Below are positions 33,636 to 45,300 of a DNA stretch of 64,000 bases, piece after piece (the stretch's first letter is position 1; each line of letters opens with the position of its first letter). Where the stretch lies: the NCBI GenBank assembly GCA_949152475.1, contig OX424562.1, positions 39,852,157 through 39,916,156 of the forward strand. Direction: 5' to 3'. The stretch comes from Terebella lapidaria (lineage: Eukaryota > Annelida > Polychaeta > Terebellida > Terebellidae). A program made the translations under genes and the position numbers. The notes under the pieces are model-generated. The model saw only the letters and a list, made by a program, of their open reading frames with translations. It was not told the origin of the DNA and did not search any database.

Positions 33636-35472
33636 TCGAGGAAATTACCAGTTCCTCAACCGAAACTAAACTAAACTACTCTAAAACTACAGTAGCTGTA
33701 CGAAGTACACTAGACTGTGAAGAAATCCGTTGGAAAAACGTTCGTATTCCAAGAGAAAGAGTGAAAACTCCAAATTTGAAAGCCTAGCAAGATCCTTTGA
33801 ACTGGCGCCAAAACCAGGGACAAAGGTAATGGCGGTTCCGGTGGAACAGCTTCGTCAAGAAAGATTTCTCAGTGACCACTGACACAGTCAAGTTTCGTCA
33901 AGAAACTTTTATGAATGACTGTTGACTGAGGGGCATAGAACGACCAGTTTAAGAGAGTTTGCCATTAAAAATTTAATGGCACGATTTTCCCTCTTATTTG
34001 AAAGCCAAGTAAGATTACCCAAAGTGTTTATTATAGAGGTCAAAGTGTGGACATAAATATGAGTGTTTATATTACAGGTAAATGGGTCCGTGTGGCTTGT
34101 ACCATTTGTTATTCTATATTCAATAAGGATTAACCATGTGTGAGACGGATTAAATGGTATAGTTTCAATGGACGAGTAGCATAACAGGTACATATCTTTT
34201 ACAAGAGAAAGGATACAAGACGTTGTATACATAAGGTTTATTTTTTGTTACACATGTTACATTCGTGTATATCTCACACCCTGATAAATACATAAATCAT
34301 GTACTTCGTTAAAATATGTAGATTCCACAAAACACACATTTTATACAATGAATTTTAATTTAGCTCAATATCAGCTGACTCAGCTCAACATTCAGGCAAA
34401 AAGTCATATGTTAACATTATATAATGATAGGAACGACAGCATACTTTTTAATAATGATTTATATAAATCAGAAATTCTTCTTCATTGTATTTGGACTATT
34501 ATAATATTCACATTCGTGATAAAATGTTAAATCCCTTCATAAAATTCAACAGAATACGCATGGTCTCCTTACCAAATGAGGAACTATCAATGAATGAGAT
34601 TCTGGAATAAATTAGATATTTCACTGGATATCACATAGTCATGTGTTTCTACTGATCCCGCAGAACAAAAACATCTCTCACACAAACATCAAAGTATATA
34701 TATCAAACTGCACGTGAGGCTGATATGAACATGTATGTGACGTTGATTTCAATTTTATATACATGTTTGATATCTTCTGATTGAATTTTAATGTTATCAA
34801 TGTTTTTGGCAATGGACAAAAAACCATGAAATACAAGAATAGCGAACAGTAACAGTATCAGAGATTCCAGTGAGACATTACAATTTATGCCTTTGATTTA
34901 TCCATTTTGTTCGAAGTCAGATGTTTTATAGTGACACTGATGATAAAACTGGTAGCACAACACGGAATAACACAGATAAAATACAACATATGGTACATCA
35001 CACCAAGCAAACACACAGGGCAATTTTGTGTATGTATAATTCTTGTATATCCATTATCCGTATATTTCACATCCGTCGGATTCCCAGAATTCATGAATAG
35101 ATTTAGTAGTCAAATACAATATAAGTATAGACCAAGATCGCCTTTTATTTAAAATTACAATGTCAAAGAATTTCAGAAAAATATATACTATTTATCCATA
35201 CATATACATTTGCATAACAAATTGCTCAGCAACAACAAAAACAACAACAACAAAAGTGAATCCACTAAAAAACAACATGGTCTGAACACATGTAAACAAA
35301 GGATAGCATCACAGAAGACCACAAAATTCATGATGAATTTATATTAAAGCACAAACATACACTAAAACGTTCAGAATTCAGACTACAAGAAGAGTCTTTT
35401 TGCAGCAGCATCTTCAGATTGCTGAGTAACTTTTACATTTTGTCTCATGCCACAAATTTGGCAGAAATACGA
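33636..35472. other. No gene seen
   Basis: The first ~250 bp may be the 5' leader of the DIRS element, with a direct repeat of TCGTCAAGAAA at about 33854 and 33896. The rest is AT-rich with only short random frames and a CAA-rich microsatellite at about 35232-35256. Confidence 0.4.
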
Positions 35473-35653
35473 TACAACGGATCCTGTGTTTTAAGACCAC
35501 CCAAGGGACCCCAAAAAGGTGGTCTTAAATGACAGGAGGTCTCTCATGACAGGTTCATTTACATGATAAAAGGCCACTTGGAACCAAGTGGAGTGGTCTT
35601 AAAACACAGGGTGGTCTCTCAAACCAGGTGGTCTTTAACGCAGGATCCACTGT
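35473..35653. mobile_element. Small MITE with TA target duplication
   Basis: Imperfect terminal inverted repeats of about 25 bp share GGATCCTG(t/c)GTT and AAGACCACC, with TA on each side. The TA flank and size fit a Tc1/mariner-type MITE. It lies between the DIRS element and PAM. Confidence 0.65.
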
Positions 35654-36318
35654 ATTTATTCAAACACATCTTTTTCATGATTATTTGACACAATTAGCCA
35701 TAAAGCGGTCTTGAATAATATACACACGAATCTAGGTTCGCCACAGACATAATCGCACAACGTACAACATATCTCTGCATGTCTATCCGATATATTTGTT
35801 GATTCATATTGTTTTGCAGTATGTTTGCATACAACTATCAAACCTACTACACACATATAAAACCAACTAACCGCATTCAACCAAATAGTCCAGTGTTTTG
35901 AGGATGAATTCAAGTGATACAGGTGAGGTTGCCATGGACAACCAATCCCCACCCCCTCCCCCCCACTCCAAAGTAAAATTGAGAGAAAGTATTGATCTGT
36001 ACTCCACTGTGTTTACACAGATAGCCAAACATCTCTAGGAAAATTATGTGACCCTGGAATATAACTTGTGAATGTCAGATAACATTCCGCATTTGTAGCA
36101 GAACAGAAAACCTTTGAACAATTGGTACATTCATTTTGACAGATCTCGACTACAGGGCACAAACAAATCCTTGCACAGCACCCACATCATAGTATATTTG
36201 CATTTTCAGGGAGAGATTCACATTTTCAACTGGCAGTAAATTCCTCTTGATCTGTCTACCATCGATGTGTGACTGACAGTGGAGTACAGATGCTCAGACG
36301 AGCACGGACACGCGGACC
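35654..36318 (-). other. Probable 3' UTR region of PAM
   Basis: There is no coding signal downstream of the PAM stop. An AATAAA on the minus strand at 35655-35660 abuts the MITE and could serve as a polyadenylation signal, which is inference. Confidence 0.35.
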
Positions 36319-39300
36319 TCACGCCTTGTGGTTGGAGGTGACAGAGTACTCCTCGACCTCGGAGTCGCTCTGTAAGTGGTCCAGCTCCGGGTCCTTGTCG
36401 TCTGTCGCCAGGGGCGAGAAGCGGTGCCTCCCGCGGCTCAGCAGCGTCCCCAGGTCCAGACGACGATTGTGGTTCCGACTCCCGAACAGAAACGGCAGCT
36501 TTCCTGTCAGTGGGCGAGAGAACAGCAAGGTTTACTGGTGAATCATGGGACGCAAAATTAAAACGGTAACAGCTTGAAGGAGTGTGGCATATTTCAGCAT
36601 TCTCATCAATGTATTAACTAAGGTTACAATGACATTTACGATGACAATTACTACTCTCCCACACAACACTTACTTATATTGTAGCTATTAGAATTATTTC
36701 TAAGTATTTTTGTGAATAGAGCATGTCATTAGGTACTTAAGTGTGTGTGAAGCATTAAATATAGGTACAGGCGTTCAAGGAATAGAAGCTTTAATTGTAA
36801 CTGTAATCAAATTTACACTGGGGTGAAATTAAGATTTTAGTGAATTACATGTAGGAAAACCTTCACCATAAGTTTTTATGACACAGGTTAATGAATGACC
36901 AAACATGATTAAACACATTTTCATGCATAAATTTAAATTTCTCACTGACAGCTATAGACCATGCACCCACTGCCACCAAATATTTCTGTTCACATGTTAA
37001 CATATTAAATAGTAGCATTTATCGAAGCTTTGAAAGCAAGTATATGCATTCCAAAAACCTTACAATTATGTTTCTGGTCTCTGTTGCTATGGTGTAACCA
37101 TGATTACATGGACAGCTCTTCTTCTTGTAGGAGTTTTGTATATTTATGGGCCTCATTTTCTGTTCAGGGTTGGTTGACCGGGATATAAATGATAAATGAG
37201 TGAATACAGGAATAATACAGGGTGATAATAAAACTGAATACATTCAATACATGCAACAATGAAAGTTATCTTTTATGTACATTTATTCAGGCCACAATAT
37301 CACTGACAACTTTCACTGCATTAGATCATGTCACTTTGAATTCGAATAGCGACACACTATGAGATAATGTTCTTGTGTATATTTATTCATTTTTCCATGT
37401 ACTGCAGGTAAGGTATCCACCTGTAAAATACCAACCGTTCCTGTACTTCTGATACATATCTAAAACACAGCATGCTAGACAACCACAGCTTTACTCTCAC
37501 GTCCCACATACACACACACTGGCAGTCTTTGCCGTGTGCTGTTAACTGACCACGTTTCTTGAGCCGCAGACACACTGTGATGACAACGATGATGATCACC
37601 GGGACGATGAGCAGGGCACCGATGATCAGCGACGCACCGAAATCGTCCTCCGCGTCCTTGTCAATGACGTCCTCGCCGCCGCCATCCTCATCGCTGGAGC
37701 TGGGGTGTCCTCCCATCCTCTGCTGAGGGTCCACCGCCGCGCTCAGGACGGAACCTGTCGTGGGGAGAGAGGGGGGGGGGGGGGGGGGGGGTCTTGTGTC
37801 GTCAGCAATGTTATAAATACAGCATTTTGTGTCATACAACATAATTTTACTACAGTTAAGATACACAAAGTATTTTGAACACATGGAAGCTTTAATACAT
37901 AGCAATATATAGAAAGGTGTCGTACCACTGGCCTCGGGGTCATCAATGTGAAATCTGTGGAGTTTGTTCGGTTTTATCTCGCTAACAAACAGACAGCTAC
38001 CGTCTTTACTCAATGCAATATCGTGTGGATGGCTGAGTGGCTGAAACAGCAGGACAGGACCAATGATTAAGATGGATGTTCTTGTATGTATGGGCAAGTG
38101 TAATAAAAAGACAGATGATACATGAATTTGTTCCAAATCTTTTTGTGCTCAGGCTGAATAGTCAAAGCTTAGGCACCGAATATTGTACTCACAAAACAGT
38201 GATAACCTGCAAAGTATATTGTAAACAAAGCTCGAGATTTTTAAAAAAAAACTGTCGACAGAAGGGAAATCAACAAATTTGAGTGCACTCGACTGACCAC
38301 AGTATCAGGCTGCCAAGTCTGCAGCAAAGATCCATTCAGAGGGTTGAAGACATATCCTTGAAGGCTTTCTTGATTTGTTAAGTCCTGGCCACTTACAGCA
38401 TAAAGTAAACCTGGAAAACATCACAATCACACATTTACATCTGGCAAATTAAACTACTCGTTAAATACAATAATGATGTACAACTCATCAATTACGGTAT
38501 TGCTAAAATCATACATACATGTATTATATATATTTCACTATGTATATGCATGTCTGTTAGGTCATGATGTATGACATCATGAATCATGATGTATGTGTAT
38601 GGCAGAACAGTGTCAGGTGTGTTCAAACATATGTCTGTATATCACACAGATGAATATTCATGAATATTCATGTATGCTTGTGTATATATCTATCACTCTA
38701 CCACTCTACTATCGACGATAAATATCTTCAAAAAAAAACAAAATAAAATCATACATATTCACACAATGTTGCCTTCCCCATCACAGATCATTTTTACACT
38801 TCACTTCCGTATCTTCTGATGAAAGACCCGAGTACCCACCGTTGGCTGGCGAGAATGCGACCGAGAACACCTGGGTGCCTTTGTCTGACGGGAACATCTG
38901 TCGTACAAAGTTGCCGTCGAGGTCGAAGCACTGGATGCGGCGGTTGAGTCGGTCGGCCACACAGACGAGGTTCGCCGACTCCAGCAATGCGATACCGTGA
39001 GGCAAGGCAAATGTGGCAGGGGGAGGGTAACCATTACCTGACAAAGATAGGGGTACACATGCAGCAATCAGTACCTGTAATTGGAAGATTATATTTGCTC
39101 ATATACATTAGAAAGTGAAGATTGATTAGAAATTAGCCCAATGGGCTAGAAAGGTTACCAGAGAAATATACAGAGTTAAGCCGAGAAAGTTGAAGGTCAA
39201 ATTCAAGGTGACCACTGAAATCGCCATATCTCTAACCTTGAAAATGGGATCAAAGGTTAAATTCTAGATCACCAAACTATTCAGCATACATCATTTCCTA

Positions 39301-42300
39301 TATGTTCACTATGGACCCCTAAGCTGTAAATTTGATAAGCGAGATATAAGCCATTTTGTAATCTGACTTTGAGAATAAAATGACTGACCTTGAAATTTAG
39401 GTCAAAGGTCAAATTCAATATCGTTAAAATATTCAGAATATATCATTTCCTATATGTTCACAATTGATTCCTAAGCTGTAAAGTCGATAATAAGCGAGAT
39501 ATTAGCCATTTTGTCCTGTTGACCTTGAAAATGAGGTCAAAAGTCAAATTCAAGGTCATGAGAATATTCAGCATATATCATTTCCTATATGTTCACAATT
39601 GATTCCTAAGCTGTAAAGTCGATAATAAGCGAGATATTAGCCATTTTGTCATGTGACCTTGAAAATGAGGTCAAAGGTCAAATTCAAGGTCATGAGAATT
39701 TTCAGCATATATCATTTCCTATATGTTCACAATTGATTCCTAAGCTGTAAAGTCGCTAATAAGCAAGATATTGGCCGTTTTGTCCTGTGACCTTGAAAAT
39801 GAGGTCAAAGGTCAAATTCAAGGTCACCAGAATTTTCAGCATATATCAACTGGCAATGTCGGCGTTTGAGAAGGCAGTCACGTTGGAAATTGCTAAAGCT
39901 TTTCAGCTATTTTTTACCAGGTTTATCTGGGGCAGAAAAACTATTTTTTATACCATTTTGTCGGTAAGGTAACAAGAAACGCATTCACTGTATCATATAT
40001 CAGGATACGGTGGATAATGTATGTTTTTATCAGGATTTTAAACTGAATGGTTGTCAATTTTGTGTCACGCATCAACGAACACACTTGTTGTCGTCAGTTT
40101 GGTTAACGGCGTACCTGGTTTATCGATTTTTCTCCGTTTGGCCTCCACGGCCAACAACCTGGTGGTTGTACGCATGTTATACAGTTTGTGTGAGCGTGCC
40201 TTCGGACAATACCTGTTTTATGCTTCTTCTGTCTGAGTTCATTATGGTTGTCGGTCTAGCAATACAACATTCTTCATAGTCGTGTGTGGTAGCGTTCGCA
40301 ATGTGAAGTGTTATTGTACAATTGTACAATACACCTGCGTTGCGTCTTTCTATATTTCACTTCATACTCTGGTTGTTTGCTTTAAAATGGATTTTCGCTT
40401 TACAAAAATTATTACCCTGTCATTAGTTTTCTTCATTGCCAGGAACAATCACGTGCAAAATGAACACCTGGATAATGCCAAATCTGAGGTAACTGGTGAA
40501 CCAATGCCCATTAACTGGTTTGTGCTTGCCCGTTATTCTAGGACAAACTGCATACAGTTCCCTAGTAGTGTACGTGCGTTTGGATTGTCCGCATTGCTGA
40601 TTCTGGCAGGTGACATCGCCTCAAATCCCGGCCCTGTTAACTTTGCATGTGGAAATTGTCGGTCCATCAGGAACAAAGGTCCGGCCATCGCGGACTTGGT
40701 CACCTCTGCCAAATGTCAGGACTAATGACACTGCATCATTTCTCAGTGAACTAACCCCTAGTGGATATAAACTCTTCCATTCCCCTCGCGTTGGAAAGAC
40801 GGGCGGTGGTGTTGGTTTCCTGGTAAAACAAACTCTGGATGTCTCCCTGGTTGCAGCACCTAGTTTTGGTTCTTTTGAGAACATTGTCGTTTCTGTACGA
40901 TGGCGTGATAACACATTGAATTTTGCTTCAATCTATAGACCCCCTGGTTCTGGTATCGCAGTTTTCCTGGAAGAATTTATGTCATTTTCTGGTTTCATAT
41001 CGTCCCTGTCTGCCTCAACTATAATCAGCGGTGATTTCAACATCCACATTGATACCGTTTCAAACACCAGTTGTGATTTCAAATTGATGCTTGATTCCTG
41101 TAATTTTGTTCAACATATAAACTTCCCTACTCATATCCATGGCCACACTCTTGATTTACTTATCACCCCATCGGATTTCACAGTGGAAAATTTGTGTAGG
41201 CTGGGTTGTTTAAGCGACCATTTCTGCATCAGTTGCACACTGGATATCGATTCAGCCCCTAAACCACCTAGTAAATACATAACATTTCGTCAGTATCACA
41301 AGATAAATCACGAAAAACTAAAACAAGATCTGCAAAATACTGCCTTCATTGTATCGCCTTCTGACAACATTACCGAACTTTACGACCAATATATGAACAG
41401 CCTTTCCTCTGTAATTGATGCTCATGCACCACTAAAAACGAAATGTGTGGACAAACCCACTCCAGTTTGGATAACTCCGGAATATCGTGAGGCCAAACGG
41501 TTACGTAGACAGCTTGAAAGAACTTGGAGAAAAGTCCCATCTGTGCTGAATAGATTGAAACTACGACGACAGATCAGTAAATGCAACTCAATCATAAACA
41601 ACTCAAAACGAGATCATTACACTAATATTATTAAGAACAATTCTGATGATCCAAAAAAACTATGGAAAGAAATGAACAATATTTTGCATAGGAAACATCA
41701 GACTGCTTTGCCCGGAAGCAAAGATGACACGCTCCTTGCCAATATGTTTGGTTCTTTCTTCACAGACAAAATCACACGTATACGAAACAATTTCACAAAG
41801 CAGCCTAAACAGACCACTTCACCAGCGATATCACCTGTTGAGTTCAATCACTTCGAGCCTGCATCTGAACAGCTTATTCGGAAAGTCATTCTTGATTCTC
41901 CTACTAAATCATGTATTCTCGACCCTTGGCCCACTTTCCTGGTTAAAGATTTTGTTGACATTTTGGTACCATCTATCACTAAATTGGTTAACTGCTCCAT
42001 GATGGAAGGTTTAGTGCCTAGTAGATTAAAACAGGCTGTAATTACTCCATTGCTTAAAAATCCCTCGTTATCCAAGGAAGAGATGAAAAACTACCGCCCA
42101 GTATCGGGTCTATGTTTCATCTCCAAACTGGTTGAACGAGTGGTTGCATCCCAGATTAAACAACACTTGGATAAAAGCAATTTGGGTAATCCATTCCAGT
42201 CTGCCTACAAGAGCGGCCACTCAACAGAAACTGCGTTGTTAAATATAAAGAATGACATACACATTTCGTTGTCAAAAAGCATGCCGACTGCTCTGGTATT

Positions 42301-45300
42301 ACTTGATCTTTCGGCTGCTTTCGACACGATCGACCATTCAGTTCTCTTAGAATGTCTATCATCTTGGTTTGGCTTTGGTGGGACTGCACGCAAGTGGTTC
42401 TCGTCCTATTTGTCTGGTAGGGTCCAATCAGTTAAGGTTGGCGACAGCCTTTCAGAGCCCGCAGATATAAAATTTGGTGTTCCACAGGGATCAGTTCTTG
42501 GTCCCATTTTGTTTTCCATGTACACAACACCTCTACATAAAATAATCTCTGCACATAATACGGTTAACTATCATTTCTATGCTGATGATACTCAGCTTTA
42601 TATGCCACTCTCACAAACAAATTGTGCTACGGATCTGGTCACGCTCCAGGAATGTCTCAAAGATGTCCAAAACTGGATGAATGCAAACAAGCTTAAGCTA
42701 AATCCAGATAAAACTGAGTTCATCCTGTTTGGTACCAAGTCTCAAAGGGCTAAGATGGCAGATTGTTTTCCAGTGGATATTCTTGGAAATGAAATCAGTC
42801 CTACGGAAAAAGCACGCAATTTAGGTGTTGTTTTTGATTCTGATTTTTCATTCTCCAATCAGGTTGTTTCTGTTTGTAAATCATGTTTTGTGGGTCTTCG
42901 TGACCTAAGAAGGATCAGGCGTAATCTTTCGAAAAGCAATACAATTACATTGGCTAATGCACTAGTTAGTAGTAGACTTGATTATTGTAATTCATTGTAT
43001 AGGTCTTTATCCAGTCGGGATTTGAATAAGTTACAATGTGTTCAGAATACTTTGGCCCGCATTGTCACTCGGACATCTAAGTTCTCTCATATTACCCCTG
43101 TTCTCAGGTCACTACATTGGTTGCCCATTAGGCACAGAATAGAGTTTAAAACCGCAACAATTATTTATAAATCATTGCATACGGGACTACCTGCATATTT
43201 CAACGATCACCTAACTCGCTACACATGTAAAGTGAACACGAGGCGTGGCAATCCTGATAAACTGTTCCTCCATGTCCCACTTTATAAACCTTCCATTAAT
43301 AAATCAAAGGTTCAATTTCAAAACAGTTTGAGTTATGACGGCCCCTCACTTTGGAATTCCCTACCAAATGATATTCGTTCTGCTCCAACCCTGTCTAGTT
43401 TCAGGCATCAGCTTAAGACGCATCTATTTCAGGATGCCTATCCCCCTTAACCTTCTCAACACAGCCGGTTGTCATCTCGATCACGAACTATTTCTGACCA
43501 CGTTTTATGATATTGGTTATTAATCAGGACTGTTGCGCCTTAGAATTCGTTATACGAAATTAAGCGCTATAAAAGTTTGATATATTATTATTATTATTAT
43601 TTCCTATATGTTCACAATCGATTCCTAAGCTGTAAAGTCGCTAATAAGCAAGATATTGGCCATTTTGTCCTGTGACCTTGAAAATGAGGTCAAAGCTCAA
43701 ATTCAAGGCCACGAGAATATTCAGCATATATCATTTCCTATATGTTCACAATTGATTCCTAAGCTGTAAAGTCGATAATAAGCGAGATATTAGCAATTTT
43801 GTCCTGCGACCTTGGAAATGAGGTCAAAGGTCAAATTCAAGGTCACGAAAATATTCAGCATATATCATTTCCTATATGTTCACAATTGATTCCTAAACTG
43901 TAAAGTCGATAATAAGCGAGATATTAGCCATTTTGTCATGTGACCTTGAAAATGAGGTCAAAGGTCAAATTCAAGGTCACAAGAATATTCAGCATATATC
44001 ATTTCCTATATGTTCACAACTGATTCCTAAGCTGTAAAGTCGATAATAAGCGAGATATTAGCCATTTTGTCCTGTGACCTTGAAAATGAGGTCAAAAGTC
44101 AAATTCAAGGTCACGAGAATATTCAGCATATATCATTTCCTATATGTCCACAATTCATTCCTAGTCTCTAATTTCAATATTAAGTGAGATATTAGGCTTA
44201 ATGTGTGCCATTATAAAGCATAGGAAAATTTAACATGGGAAAGTCACATTTGGGCCGAGTTTGGGCCCAAAATGGCCCACTTCAAGCGATTCAAGCGCAA
44301 CGAAATTTATACATAACACAGGGGTACATATGAGGAGTGTTTTTTATCAATAAGAAAAAAAAGTTACTGAACAGATTTTGAGAAAACGACCGTCGAAGTC
44401 CAAAATTGGCCATTTTTCGACGAAAACGACCGCTCTGACCTTCATACCAAGGTCAGAGGTCAAATTCAAGGTCACGACAATATTCAGCATATATCATTTC
44501 CTATATGTCCACAATTGATTCCTAGTCTCTAATCTCAATATTAAGTGAGATATTAGACCTTCATACCAAGGTCAGAGGTCAAATTCAAGGTCACGACAAT
44601 ATTCAGCATATATCATTTCCTATATGTCCACAATTGATTCCTAGTCTCTAATCTCAATATTAAGTGAGATATTAGGCTTTAATGTGTCCCGTTATAAAGC
44701 ATAGGAGAATTTAACATGGGAAAGTCCCATTTGGGCCGAGTTTGGGCCCACTTCAAGCGATTCAAGCGCAACGAAATTTATACATGTCACAGGGGTACAT
44801 AGGAGGAGTGTCATGCATCAATAAGAAAAAAAGTTACTGAACAGATTTTGAGAAAACGACCATCAAAGTCCAAAATTGGCCATTTTTCGACGAAAACGGC
44901 CGCCATTTTGAAAAAAATGCGAAAATCAAAAAACTAAAAAAAACCTTTCCTGGAAATATTTTTAGGTATTTTTGTGCAAAATTTCAGAAATATTCGCCTG
45001 TAAACTTTAATGATAAAAATGTGGACGGACGGACGACGGACGCCGGACGCAACGCCACGGCAATAGGTTATCGAACCAAAGGTCCGGTAACCTAAAAATA
45101 AGCCTCCAATAACTAGGTAACAAATTCAAAACCTGATACACTGTATCATGTTTTCTGATACACCATGTAAGTATTGCTTATTGACCAGTTTTCCCCTCTG
45201 ACTGACCTTCTATACTGGAGCTAGGTTCCCCCCACTGCTTCAGCATCTTGCCATCTGCAGTGAACTTCATCACACGCGCATTACAATACCTGTCAAAACA

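Larger units (their letters stand above)
39849..43599 (+). mobile_element. CR1-type LINE inserted in the 134-bp array
   Basis: It contains an endonuclease-RT frame, a 2A-like motif upstream, and a 3' end of GCGCTATAAAAG followed by a TTA/ATT microsatellite, as in CR1-group elements. The insertion falls between two halves of one 134-bp satellite unit with no clear target duplication. A deletion with frame change at about 40723 makes it defective. Confidence 0.88.
39131..45098 (-). mobile_element. HINE/Helentron-like element in PAM intron 17, interrupted by a LINE
   Basis: Read on the minus strand, the element starts TTTTTAGGTTACCGGACC (at 45098), with a 5' stem between AGGTTACCGGACC and GGTTCGATAACCT. 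It ends at 39131 with GGTAACC, a perfect hairpin (TAGCCCA-T-TGGGCTA) and a T-run. Inside are a GGAC-rich microsatellite, two copies of a spacer module (about 44187-44445 and 44674-44900) and a 134-bp tandem array. The LINE at 39849-43599 splits the array. No transposition protein is encoded. Confidence 0.6.

Noticed and set aside
34348..35152. Short plus-strand frames between the DIRS element and PAM
   Set aside because: AT-rich low-complexity residues with no family match or splice context.
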